From Deltaproteobacteria bacterium (GTDB taxonomy: Bacteria; UBA10199; SPLOWO2-01-44-7), in the NCBI GenBank assembly GCA_023265595.1, contig JAHFSU010000010.1, positions 1-56,135 on the forward strand: a stretch of DNA of 56,135 bases, written 5' to 3'. The notes beneath the pieces were generated by a model. That model was not told the DNA's origin and made no database searches. It saw only the letters and a list, made by a program, of their open reading frames with translations. The position numbers and the translations under genes are program-made. Below are positions 19,212-27,580 of this stretch, one piece after another (within the stretch, counting starts at the first letter, position 1; each line of letters starts with the position of its first letter).

Positions 19212-19957
19212 AAACAAACCGGATCCTTTTAGGCGTTCTCTTTTTAACAGCGATTTATTTCGGTCCGCATGCATGGGGAGGTATCAGCTCCGTAATCTCC
19301 ACCACTGTCGAAATAACAAAAGAAGGTACAACGCATCTGCTCACACTTAAACAAGATGTGGGAAGTATCTCCATATCGGAAAACCTGAATAAAAATGATC
19401 CCTCGGTCTATACAGCCATTCTCTTGCATCCGTCCAAAGAGTTGGCGGCAGAATTTCCGTTTGTTGCCGATTTCAAACAATATATCGTTGAAGATTTTAA
19501 AACAATGCGCCCATTGCCTTCACCGGAACGAATCAAAATCCATATCGATTTTCCGGCCTCTCTACAATCCGGTTTTTTTTTGGTTCAAAGGGGGGATCAG
19601 ATTATGATAAACCAGCCCTTCAATCTATGTCTGCAAGATGGCCAATGCGGCCCCTTCGAAAGCTTCTATTCCTGCCCGCAAGACTGCCTGCAGAAGGGGG
19701 CGAAAATGGTTGTCAAAAAATTTGGTTTTCATTGGAATCTTATTTATTTTTCGGGACTTGTTTTGCGTAATCCCGGCACGGCTATTGGAGTTGTTTCCTT
19801 TCTCATTTTTTGTGCCCTTTTAGTCTTCAAACTCTTTAAAAGAAAACAAAAGAAGGGATTTTTTGTTTATTCTCTGATGTTTTTGAATATTTTGTTCGTC
19901 CTCTTCCTGTTCTTTATTCTCGCCTTTTTTACTTACATGAAATTGAGGCTTGGCTGA
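19208..19957 (+). CDS. exported membrane protein with Cys motif
   Basis: 249 aa. Signal peptide, an exported domain of about 150 residues, a short Cys cluster (CLQDGQCG...CPQDC) resembling Cys-rich surface repeats, then two TM helices (about 180-203 and 214-244) separated by KLFKRKQKK. Coupled by ATGA to the putative metallopeptidase, so it may be its membrane partner (inference). No family recognised. Confidence 0.7.
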   Translation: MKTNRILLGVLFLTAIYFGPHAWGGISSVISTTVEITKEGTTHLLTLKQDVGSISISENLNKNDPSVYTAILLHPSKELAAEFPFVADFKQYIVEDFKTMRPLPSPERIKIHIDFPASLQSGFFLVQRGDQIMINQPFNLCLQDGQCGPFESFYSCPQDCLQKGAKMVVKKFGFHWNLIYFSGLVLRNPGTAIGVVSFLIFCALLVFKLFKRKQKKGFFVYSLMFLNILFVLFLFFILAFFTYMKLRLG

Positions 19958-20054
19958 CAAAATTATGGAACCAAAGACATTCATCTCAATCTCTGTTTGA
20001 CCTTCAGAGTTCATCTCCTGTACACTGCGATCCTGAATTTTCAAAGGAGACACC

Positions 20055-20672
20055 ATGAAAAATTTATCTTTCGGATCGGCTTTTGCGTTTGTCCTGCTCT
20101 GCTGGTCCGCAGCACAAGCACAAACCGTCGCCGTTTACCCGGTCAAGACAGAAGGTTTCACAATGAACCAAAGCGAGGTTGATGAGATGAGCCGCATTGC
20201 CATGCAAGCCTGCTATGATACGGGTTTGCACTGCATGGCACGCGGTTATTCCATGGGGAGCGTCAATCAAGAACAGGCCCTGAGTGGCGGCAAGGCTAAA
20301 GCGGCGCAAGCCGCTTATGTCGCCGAGTTTGCTGTGGTCGGCAAAACGAAAGATAAATTCAACGTCGGTCTGAAAAATAATTCGATCCCCGTTCCCATCA
20401 TTGTCGGCAAAAAAATAGGGGGTGTGATTGTTGGCGGCGGCACCGTTGCCGAAATGTCTGGCATAAAAATCGGAGCCGACCAGATGAACATGGTGGGCCA
20501 ATTTTTCCGTACCGAGGACAGCTCGCTCGCCTATTCACAAAACGAAACCAAGCTCGGCATGAAAGGGGCCTTTATTCTGGTGGAGGGGCGCTCCGACAAC
20601 TCTCAAAAGTTGCTCGCGGGCTTCCGAAAAATTTTTGAAGGATTCAAGAATACCAATGGAAGCAAAAACTAA
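20055..20672 (+). CDS. periplasmic protein, unknown
   Basis: 205 aa; signal peptide ending AQA-Q, then a Gly-rich soluble domain (VGKKIGGVIVGGGTVAEMSG). AAGGAG lies 6 bases before the ATG. No confident family. It overlaps the next gene by 17 bases. Confidence 0.7.
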   Translation: MKNLSFGSAFAFVLLCWSAAQAQTVAVYPVKTEGFTMNQSEVDEMSRIAMQACYDTGLHCMARGYSMGSVNQEQALSGGKAKAAQAAYVAEFAVVGKTKDKFNVGLKNNSIPVPIIVGKKIGGVIVGGGTVAEMSGIKIGADQMNMVGQFFRTEDSSLAYSQNETKLGMKGAFILVEGRSDNSQKLLAGFRKIFEGFKNTNGSKN

Positions 20673-21192
20673 TATAACGCTGGCATGGATAAGTTTTGTG
20701 GCATTGTTAACAATTCTACGCACGGGTTATGCGGGGGAGTGTTCTCGCATCAATCCATCAGATGTTGCAGCCGCTTGTGGTGGATCCAATTCACAAATCG
20801 AACTCGTCGAAAAGGAATTACCTGCTACGGTCCGGGGATTGATTGCGGGAGGAGAATGCAGCTTTAGAAACAACCAAAACAAGGGGATGGGATACTTTGT
20901 CACTACCAAACCTCCGACTTCTTCTGTGACAACTTTCACTCAATTTCATGAGAAAACATATAAAATCAATTCTCCCTTTATCTCGAATACTATTCTTGAG
21001 GAAAAATCCGGTCCGCCCGGTGAAATATATTTTTATGTAAAAACGATCCAAATGAAAAAAGATATATTTTATCGGGTGCACTTTTATAAAAAGGGTTACG
21101 ACTGCAGTGTTGTCTTGCTCGCAGACATTTGTCCCAACGCCGCAGCCGGTGTCAAAGGATTGGCCAGTAAAATCGATTCCAATTTAAAATAA
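20656..21192 (+). CDS. exported protein, unknown
   Basis: 178 aa with signal peptide (WISFVALLTILRTGYAG) and about five Cys in the mature part. ATG 20656 lies inside the end of the upstream gene, with AAGGA 13 bases away, so translation is probably coupled. No family recognised. Confidence 0.65.
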   Translation: MEAKTNITLAWISFVALLTILRTGYAGECSRINPSDVAAACGGSNSQIELVEKELPATVRGLIAGGECSFRNNQNKGMGYFVTTKPPTSSVTTFTQFHEKTYKINSPFISNTILEEKSGPPGEIYFYVKTIQMKKDIFYRVHFYKKGYDCSVVLLADICPNAAAGVKGLASKIDSNLK

Positions 21193-21200
21193 CAAGATGG

Positions 21201-21845
21201 CTACCAGTTCAACCCATTCAACGGGCATTTCTCACACTTTGGTTTGGTCCGGCAAAAGTCTTTGCCGATGTTGACGAGCTGGGCGTGGTATTCATTGTAA
21301 TGCGACATGTCCGGCTTGAGACGGGTCATGAAAAGTTTTTGCAATGTTTCATAGCTCGCCTCCTTTTTACAAAGATGGTGGCGGTGTAAAATGCGCCGCG
21401 TGTAGGCATCGACTACAAAGATGGGTTTCTCCAAGGCATACAACAAAATCGAGTCAGCCGTTTCCGGACCGACACCATTCACCGCCAGAAGTTTTTGGCG
21501 CAAAATTTCCAGCGATTGTTTTTTGAGTTTGGCAATATCCCCACCGCATTCCGCATCCAGAAATTTCAGAAAATTTTTGAGCCGCTTTGTCTTGACCCTG
21601 AAATAACCGGCGGGACGAATCAGCCTCGCCATTTCGACATCGGAGAGACGCAATAATTTGCGAAGATTTAAAACGTTCGCTTTTTTGAGATTGGTTATCG
21701 CCTTTTCGACATTCGCCCACGCCGTGTTTTGCGTAAGAATGGCCCCGACCATCACTTCAAACGGCGTCTCCCCCGGCCACCAATTCAAAGGGCCGTAGTG
21801 ACGAAACATCCGTTGATAGAATTGTTTTAAAAGATTAGAACTCAT
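21201..21845 (-). CDS. endonuclease III-like HhH-GPD DNA glycosylase (MagIII/COG2231 type)
   Basis: 214 aa. A helix-hairpin-helix (VNGVGPETADSILLYAL) is followed by the conserved Asp (VVDAYTRRI) that activates base excision. The Lys that gives endonuclease III its lyase activity is Glu here (GVGPETA instead of GVGRKTA), pointing to a monofunctional glycosylase such as 3-methyladenine glycosylase. The C-terminal iron-sulfur loop keeps three Cys (C-x5-C-x2-C) but the fourth is missing. Start ATG 21845 lies within the terminal repeat of a foldback element; AGG precedes it by 8 bases. Confidence 0.8.
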   Translation of the reverse strand: MSSNLLKQFYQRMFRHYGPLNWWPGETPFEVMVGAILTQNTAWANVEKAITNLKKANVLNLRKLLRLSDVEMARLIRPAGYFRVKTKRLKNFLKFLDAECGGDIAKLKKQSLEILRQKLLAVNGVGPETADSILLYALEKPIFVVDAYTRRILHRHHLCKKEASYETLQKLFMTRLKPDMSHYNEYHAQLVNIGKDFCRTKPKCEKCPLNGLNW

Positions 21846-21983
21846 TTCATAACCTATTGCGCGTCCCAATGGCTTCGTTGGGGCACCCCAAAATCCTCAC
21901 GTATTTCCATATACGTTCCGGTTTTGGGGACCCCGCCCCGCCTCGCCCTTGGGCCGCTCATGACGGTTATGAAATGAGTTCTA
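21836..21983. repeat. 148-bp foldback (MITE-like) element
   Basis: Perfect 19-bp terminal inverted repeats (21836-21854/21965-21983; TAGAACTCATTTCATAACC). Inner inverted repeats (CCCCAAAA/TTTTGGGG and ACGTAT/ATACGT) make a long foldback. No ORF for a transposase. The left end contains the glycosylase start codon and the right end the stop codon of the zinc-protein gene. Confidence 0.8.
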
Positions 21984-22331
21984 GGCAGTCGGTGTTTCAC
22001 TTTTTGCGGGTTGTTCCGGTGCCGATTCTGCCGGTTTCTCGGCAGGCGCTGCGGCCGGTGCTTCAGCAGCCGGTGCCTTCGGGGCCGCTACCGCCGCCGG
22101 CATCTCTTTTTTGGAAGCGATCCAAGCAGCATGATGCTCTTGGCACATACCAAATTGGAACAACGGCTTGCAACAGTTTTCCTCGCCACAAATTTTATAG
22201 CGGGCCTTCACCGGCATTTCACCGCGTCGCCATTTGTGAAAATGGACATTGCAATACCCTTTAGCGCGATAAACTCTCTTACACCCTTCCACTTTGCATT
22301 TTTTTGTTTCCACCGTTTGTGTTGTACTCAT
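21981..22331 (-). CDS. small zinc-binding protein with Ala/Pro-rich tail
   Basis: 116 aa. The N-terminal half has paired Cys/His groups (CKVEGCKRVYRAKGYCNVHF and ICGEENCCKPLFQFGMCQEHH), typical of small zinc 'vegetative'-type proteins of deltaproteobacteria. The C-terminal 40 residues are Ala/Pro/Glu low complexity. The stop codon comes from the foldback element, so the original tail may have differed. ATG overlaps the upstream stop (ATGA). Confidence 0.75.
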   Translation of the reverse strand: MSTTQTVETKKCKVEGCKRVYRAKGYCNVHFHKWRRGEMPVKARYKICGEENCCKPLFQFGMCQEHHAAWIASKKEMPAAVAAPKAPAAEAPAAAPAEKPAESAPEQPAKSETPTA

Positions 22332-22636
22332 TTTTTTGCCCCTTCGATTAGTTTTTTGCCGGTCTCTCCGCTCATTTCTTTCTGGATTAAATTGTCCAAC
22401 TGCTTTTTCTCCGTTTCGGTCACATCTTCCTGAATTTGTTCCCCCACCGTCTTCAAAAACCCGCCCAAAAACATCCGGATATCGCGCATCCCCTCTTTAT
22501 ATTTCCCGGAACTGACAAACCCTTTTGTCACCTGATAAAGCGATTTGCCATCCACCTTGTAGCTCGCCACCCAATAAATCCCGAAAACAATCAAAACCAA
22601 AACAAGAATCCTCTTAAAAAACCTCAAAATAAACAT
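22328..22636 (-). CDS. small membrane-anchored protein, unknown
   Basis: 102 aa: one N-terminal TM helix (about 5-24), then a charged helical domain. Coupled by ATGA to the zinc-protein gene. Function unknown. Confidence 0.6.
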   Translation of the reverse strand: MFILRFFKRILVLVLIVFGIYWVASYKVDGKSLYQVTKGFVSSGKYKEGMRDIRMFLGGFLKTVGEQIQEDVTETEKKQLDNLIQKEMSGETGKKLIEGAKK

Positions 22637-22698
22637 AAATTTGCCCTTTCATGCCTAGAATTAATCGTTTCTGTCAACTGGTTTTTCTGTTAGTATGA

Positions 22699-23667
22699 AT
22701 GCTTATGTCACAACCCCGTATTTTAATTGTCGATGATAACCCCGTCAACGTCGATCTGCTGAAGGCACAGTTAAAACCATTTCCTTACAATCTCGACAGC
22801 GCCTACGACGGCGAAGAGGCCCTAAAAAAAATCTATGACACCATGCCCGATCTGGTCCTGCTCGATCTGATGATGCCCAAAATTTCAGGCTATGAAGTCT
22901 GCCGCGCGATCAAACAAAACAAAGAAACCCAATTTATTCCGGTTATCATCATCACTGCCCTTTCCGAATTGGATGACAAAATCAAGGCGATTGAACTGGG
23001 CGCCGATGATTTTCTGGTCAAACCGTTCAATAAGCTGGAATTGACCACACGCATCCGTTCCCTGCTTAATCTCAAAGCGCTGCATGATGATGTCGATCGT
23101 TCCGAAAATATTTTGTTCAGCCTTGTCAAAGCGCTCGAGGCAAAAGACGGTTACACGCGCGGCCACTCGGAACGGGTCGCCTTTTATGCCACAGCCGTCG
23201 CCGCTCAGTTGGGGCTTTCTCCAAAAGAGATGGAAATTATAAGAAAAGGGGCTCTCCTCCACGACATCGGAAAAATCGGCGTCAAAGAGGAGGTCTTGCT
23301 AAAACCGGGGGCCTTTACAAAAGAAGAGATGGAACATATCAAAATCCATCCCTCGGTCGGTTACGATATTTGCAAACCGCTCAAGTCGATTGCGCCGTGT
23401 CTCTGTTGCATCCGCTCGCATCATGAACGGATCGATGGCGAAGGTTATCCCGATCATCTTTCGGGAAAAGAGATTCCGCTTCTCGCTAAAATCATTTCAG
23501 TCGTAGATAGTTTCGATGCCATGACCACCGACCGCCCTTATCGCAAAAAAATGCCGAAAGAAACCGCCTTCAAGATTTTTGAAAAGGAAAAAACCCAAGG
23601 TCAATGGGATCCCGCCATAGTAGAAGCCTTCCTCGACATGATGCACTCTTTAAAAGAGATCAAGTAG
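22699..23667 (+). CDS. response regulator with HD-GYP domain (c-di-GMP phosphodiesterase)
   Basis: 322 aa. Receiver domain 1-125 with VDDN, phospho-acceptor Asp56 (LLDLMMP) and the conserved Lys (LVKPF). HD-GYP domain from about 140, with HDIGK and HHERIDGEGYP, the signature of enzymes that hydrolyse cyclic di-GMP. No partner kinase is nearby. ATG 22699 or 22705 may be the start; neither has a good ribosome site. The last 8 bases overlap the convergent slipin gene. Confidence 0.9.
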   Translation: MLMSQPRILIVDDNPVNVDLLKAQLKPFPYNLDSAYDGEEALKKIYDTMPDLVLLDLMMPKISGYEVCRAIKQNKETQFIPVIIITALSELDDKIKAIELGADDFLVKPFNKLELTTRIRSLLNLKALHDDVDRSENILFSLVKALEAKDGYTRGHSERVAFYATAVAAQLGLSPKEMEIIRKGALLHDIGKIGVKEEVLLKPGAFTKEEMEHIKIHPSVGYDICKPLKSIAPCLCCIRSHHERIDGEGYPDHLSGKEIPLLAKIISVVDSFDAMTTDRPYRKKMPKETAFKIFEKEKTQGQWDPAIVEAFLDMMHSLKEIK

Positions 23668-24502
23668 CCGGGGCATTTTTCTTCACATAGGCATTCATAA
23701 TTTCAACGGGCAATGCCAGCACGACCGTGTTGGAAGCGGTCGGTCCCAGCCCATCGAGAGTTTGTAGCGTTCGGAGCTGCATGGCACCGGGGCTTTTCAG
23801 CATGGTTTCCGCGGCGGCTGCCAGATTCACCGCCGCCAATTTATCCCCTTCTGCTTTTGTAATCGTCGCCCGCTTTTCTCTTTCGGCAGAGGCTTGGCGC
23901 GACATCATCCGCTTTAAATCTTCGGGCATGTCGATATCCTGCATTTTGATGGCAGAAACATCGAGTCCCCAATTGGCGCTCTCTTTTTCTACAATCGCTT
24001 CAATTTGTCGGCTGATCTCTTCTCGTTCCGACAAAAGTTGGTCCAAGGTCATCCCACCCACCACGTCGCGCAATGAAGCCAAGGCATATTGCGACATCGC
24101 AAAGGCATAGTTTTGAACTTTCAAAATGGCATCGTCAGCCCTCAACACCTTGAAATAGACAACGCCGTTGATGGAGACAGGAACGTTATCTTTGGTGATG
24201 ACCTGTTGCTTAGGAATATCCAAGGTCAGCGTGCGCGTGTCGACAAAAGTGACTTTGTCAAAAATGGGAATAATGAAAAAAAGGCCGGGGCCTTTTAAGC
24301 CGACATATTTTCCAAGCCTTAAGACCACTACTTTTTCCCATTGTCTTGCCACTTTGATGGCCGAAGCAATGATGCTTGCAAAAACAAGGGAGCCAATCCC
24401 CATCAATGCTCCCAAACCTTGATTCGCCGAATAGATTCCGGCACTCACAAAAAGTCCAACACCCCACACGATAAAAAACGCCAACCCGGACAAGGAATTC
24501 AT
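23660..24502 (-). CDS. slipin (SPFH/band 7 membrane protein)
   Basis: 280 aa: N-terminal membrane segment(s) to about residue 48, then the band 7 domain (VVLRLGKYVGLKGPGLFFIIP, VDTRTLTLDIP, ALASLRDVVGGMTLDQLLSE) and an Ala/Glu-rich oligomerising helix. Slipins scaffold membrane microdomains; the usual NfeD partner is not adjacent. GGGGG precedes ATG 24502. Confidence 0.9.
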   Translation of the reverse strand: MNSLSGLAFFIVWGVGLFVSAGIYSANQGLGALMGIGSLVFASIIASAIKVARQWEKVVVLRLGKYVGLKGPGLFFIIPIFDKVTFVDTRTLTLDIPKQQVITKDNVPVSINGVVYFKVLRADDAILKVQNYAFAMSQYALASLRDVVGGMTLDQLLSEREEISRQIEAIVEKESANWGLDVSAIKMQDIDMPEDLKRMMSRQASAEREKRATITKAEGDKLAAVNLAAAAETMLKSPGAMQLRTLQTLDGLGPTASNTVVLALPVEIMNAYVKKNAPAT

Positions 24503-24591
24503 AAAGCCCCCTTTTCAAAGCATGGTTAAAGTCGGGGCAAAATACCTTAATTCTTGCTTTCAAGCAAGCTCTCTTGATACTTGAATCGCGT

Positions 24592-25377
24592 ATGGATTTT
24601 TTCCACTCCCTCGGCGTCACCATTGCGCATCGCCCCTATGTCGTTGCGTTTCTTTTCACCTTTTTCATTCTGGCAACACTCCATTTGGGAGTCTGGCGGG
24701 CTCTGATTTGGATGTTATTCGGTTATCTGATTGCCTTCCTTTCGGAATATGCCTCCATCCGGAACGGGTTTCCATATGGGCTCTATCATTATATATACGA
24801 GTCGATGCGGGGGGAGTTGATTATGGGTGGTGTGCCGGTCTGGGATTCCGCTTCATACGCCTTTATTGCCTACGCCTCTTATGCTTGCGCTTGGTTTTTG
24901 GTCGAACTGCACTTTTTGAAATTCTCGATCGATCCGCATGTGTCGCCGTCACGGCCTTTTGCGGTTTCGGTTGTGGGGGCTCTCTTGATGATGCTGGCCG
25001 ACATGATCATCGACCCGGTCGCCAACCTCGGCGAAAAATGGTTTTTGGGGAAAATTTATTTTTATCCTAACGGGGGCGAATATTTTGGCGTGCCGCTGAC
25101 CAACTTTGCCGGATGGCTGTTGGTGGGCTTTGTTATCATCGTCGGTTTTCAAATTTTGGAAAAATTTGTTTTGGCCCGTTTGCGTCTTCCCGTAATCGGA
25201 GCCAAACGATTTCCTTTTCAGGCCCTGCTCGGCCCCCTCTTCTACTTCGGCATTTTGGGATTTAATTTGGTTATGACGTGGCGGGTGGGGGCCTATGAAC
25301 TTTTTGCGAGTTCTTTGGCAATCACGGCGGTTATTCTTGGATTTTTATTCCACCGTCTCACGCAGCCCTCTTTTTGA
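24592..25377 (+). CDS. CruF-like carotenoid-biosynthesis membrane protein (DUF422)
   Basis: 261 aa, about seven TM helices. Characteristic segments ADMIIDPVANLGEKW and GGEYFGVPLTNFAGW match the CruF/carotenoid hydratase family, which adds water to the 1,2 position of acyclic carotenoid ends. No other carotenoid gene is in the window. ATG 24592 is preferred to TTG 24574. Its end overlaps the convergent antitoxin-like gene by 20 bases. Confidence 0.75.
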   Translation: MDFFHSLGVTIAHRPYVVAFLFTFFILATLHLGVWRALIWMLFGYLIAFLSEYASIRNGFPYGLYHYIYESMRGELIMGGVPVWDSASYAFIAYASYACAWFLVELHFLKFSIDPHVSPSRPFAVSVVGALLMMLADMIIDPVANLGEKWFLGKIYFYPNGGEYFGVPLTNFAGWLLVGFVIIVGFQILEKFVLARLRLPVIGAKRFPFQALLGPLFYFGILGFNLVMTWRVGAYELFASSLAITAVILGFLFHRLTQPSF

Positions 25378-25630
25378 AGACCGTTTTTTCCAAGCGGTCG
25401 ATTCTGGCCCAAAGACCCTCCTTTTCGTCGAAGAGCACATTTCGCAATAGTTGATTAAGAAGTGTTTGATATTTAGTTCCCGATTCATGAGCCAATTGCC
25501 GCAACATCATCACCACCTCATCATCAAGATAAGTAGTAATCCGAACTTTTGCCCTCGCCGCCTCTTCGGGTGTCAAAGGGGCTTTTATTTTCTTCATCTT
25601 ATAAGGGTTCGGAATTTTTTCTCTTTTCAT
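25358..25630 (-). CDS. BrnA/CopG-like DNA-binding protein (orphan antitoxin-like)
   Basis: 90 aa. A basic N-terminus precedes a ribbon-helix-helix-like segment (VRITTYLDDEVVMMLRQLA, YQTLLNQLLRNVL) similar to BrnA antitoxins. No BrnT toxin gene lies next to it. GGAG lies 8 bases before ATG 25630. Confidence 0.65.
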   Translation of the reverse strand: MKREKIPNPYKMKKIKAPLTPEEAARAKVRITTYLDDEVVMMLRQLAHESGTKYQTLLNQLLRNVLFDEKEGLWARIDRLEKTVFKKRAA

Positions 25631-25704
25631 AAAACTTTCTCCAGCTAGCCGCCCCAAAAATCCTTATCAAGTGATATGCATTTATATGTATAAAGTCAAT
25701 ATTT

Positions 25705-25980
25705 CTAATGTACCCGCAAAACACCACCCTGAATCCAAAAGGAGATTTTGTCCCCGTCTTTGAGCAGACAACTGTCGGCCGGGGCTGAACCGTTCACCGT
25801 AAAGGCCAGCAGACCGGCATCGGGAGGGTAGCACTCTCTGATCAGGGGATAATCGAGTAGAAGACATTCAAAAAAAAAGAGGAAGGGGCAGCCGTTGTTG
25901 ACAATGGCCCGCTCGGTTTTCCAACCGGTTAGCTTGGCTAATTGGGGGCACATTTGAACGGTGATAGAAACAGATTTCAT
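25705..25980 (-). CDS. ThiS/MoaD-like beta-grasp protein
   Basis: 91 aa. The end (FTVNGSAPADSCLLKDGDKISFW) fits the ThiS/MoaD ubiquitin-like fold, but the chain ends QGGVLRVH rather than in the free Gly-Gly needed for sulfur carriage. ATG 25980 starts directly at the first beta strand; ATG 25992 is an alternative. A strong sigma54 promoter overlaps this start region, predicting a nearly leaderless transcript. Function unknown. Confidence 0.6.
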   Translation of the reverse strand: MKSVSITVQMCPQLAKLTGWKTERAIVNNGCPFLFFFECLLLDYPLIRECYPPDAGLLAFTVNGSAPADSCLLKDGDKISFWIQGGVLRVH

Positions 25981-25992
25981 GATCTTTGACAT

Positions 25993-26009
25993 TGCAACCG
26001 ATGTGCCAA
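25993..26009 (-). promoter_or_regulatory. sigma54 (-24/-12) promoter
   Basis: The minus strand reads TTGGCACATCGGTTGCA, a full match to TTGGCAC-N5-TTGCA with GG-N10-GC. The predicted start near 25982 lies 2 bases before ATG 25980. It is in the 110-base gap behind the transporter stop. Confidence 0.65.
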
Positions 26010-26095
26010 GGGCAATTCGCTTAAATTTGATTTGGAGAATAGGCAGGAGACGGATTTTAGGCGGCCGATGACGGAAATCGTACATCCCGTTTCAG

Positions 26096-27559
26096 TTAGA
26101 ATGTCGAAACCTTGCTACCAAATAGTTTGAAGCGGAATTTGAAGAAGAGTTGTTGTGGAAGTGAACCGGGGAGGGCATTCCAAATCTGTTTCGTAAGGTA
26201 AAAACCGATGAGGGTAAACGGGACCAGAAAGATCGGCCACAAATGCCAATTTTGCGGATCCTTGGCAATATCCCCCGTCGGCACGAGATGACTGATGATG
26301 ACCGATTGCAAACCGGTCCCCAAATAGACCATCCCGTCGACAATCCCGACGGTAGCGCCCGTATTTTTGGTGCCGGCAAAATCGGCGGTTGCTGTCCCCG
26401 AAAAAATGCCGTGTACCCCAATGACCCCAACCGAAACAAAGAGACACATCAGTCCAAAAAGCCAGATATTCCCTCCCAAAACAAAAACCATGGCGATGAC
26501 CGCAAAAAACATGACGACGTACAAAAGACCGGCCACCGGCGCGCGGCGCGACTGAAAAAACCGATCCGAGACCCAACCGGTCAGAAAAGAACCGATCACA
26601 CCGCAGATCAAAAGCATCAATCCCCAATTTCTCGTGATGAAAAATGTTTTGTAAAATCCAATCTCCTTCGCCATAATCGGATACCACTGCATGATCCCAT
26701 TGCGCAAAATGCCGCTGCAGAATTCGACAAGACAAACCACCATCAAAACCGGATGAGAGATGATTTTGAGAAAAACATTTTTAACCGGTTCCCGTTCGCC
26801 CGTCTGAGATAATTTTCCTTCACCGGTATCAAAATCCAAAAAACCGGCCTGACTCGGCCTGTCGCGTAGCCACAAGAACATCATGATCCAAAAAATCCCC
26901 AGCATCCATGCCGGGGCAAAAAAGAGCCACCAGTTTTCATTCATGCCCGAAACACCGAGCCCGAAAATCGTTTTAAAACCGGTCGCAATGAAGCCGAGCT
27001 GAACAACCGGTTCCTTGCGCGTCGCTTCGACAACGGCATTTCCCCAATCGAAGGCAAAATAGATGCCCAATGCAATAATAACTCCGAAAATGGTTGTAAA
27101 AATTCCCCGTTCGCGAAGATGAAACCACGGGGCCTTGACCGTTACAATAGCCACCGCCCCGAAACTTTGAAAATACATATTGAGGGCATAAAGAATCAGA
27201 AAGGTATCGAGCACCGGAAAGGAAAATTGCCAAACAGCATTGGCATAAAGGACAAGACCCATCAGGACATTCATGAGGAGAGCGCCGAGAACACCGAAGA
27301 GCATCGCTTTGCGCCCACCGATTTTATCGGTCAAGGGACCATTGATCAGAAAAGATAACCCATAGACCCAAGCCCCAACGGCAAAGATCCAGCCAAAATC
27401 CGATTTATTCATGACTTGATCGCCCAACGCCGATTTGGCAACGGTCAGATTGTAGCGGCCAAAATAGAGGGAGGCGTAAGCAAGACCCATCGGGAGCCAA
27501 TTCAACAGGCGGCGTAATCGATACTGCCAAGGGTGATAATATCTTTGATACGCCCCCAT
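26096..27559 (-). CDS. major facilitator transporter, organophosphate:phosphate antiporter-like (GlpT family)
   Basis: 487 aa, about 12 TM helices. LYFGRYNLTVAKSAL near the N-terminus and the loop GPLTDKIGGRKAML resemble GlpT/UhpT-type transporters that exchange sugar or glycerol phosphates for phosphate. Substrate cannot be read from sequence. AGGAGG lies 7 bases before ATG 27559. It follows the amidotransferase gene on the same strand with a 21-base gap. Confidence 0.8.
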   Translation of the reverse strand: MGAYQRYYHPWQYRLRRLLNWLPMGLAYASLYFGRYNLTVAKSALGDQVMNKSDFGWIFAVGAWVYGLSFLINGPLTDKIGGRKAMLFGVLGALLMNVLMGLVLYANAVWQFSFPVLDTFLILYALNMYFQSFGAVAIVTVKAPWFHLRERGIFTTIFGVIIALGIYFAFDWGNAVVEATRKEPVVQLGFIATGFKTIFGLGVSGMNENWWLFFAPAWMLGIFWIMMFLWLRDRPSQAGFLDFDTGEGKLSQTGEREPVKNVFLKIISHPVLMVVCLVEFCSGILRNGIMQWYPIMAKEIGFYKTFFITRNWGLMLLICGVIGSFLTGWVSDRFFQSRRAPVAGLLYVVMFFAVIAMVFVLGGNIWLFGLMCLFVSVGVIGVHGIFSGTATADFAGTKNTGATVGIVDGMVYLGTGLQSVIISHLVPTGDIAKDPQNWHLWPIFLVPFTLIGFYLTKQIWNALPGSLPQQLFFKFRFKLFGSKVSTF

Positions 27560-27580
27560 AAAAATCCTCCTAACTTTCTT

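Noticed and set aside
22138-22160. TTGGCACATACC on the plus strand as a sigma54 promoter
   Set aside because: The -24 half matches but no TTGC follows at the right distance, and it is inside the zinc-protein gene.
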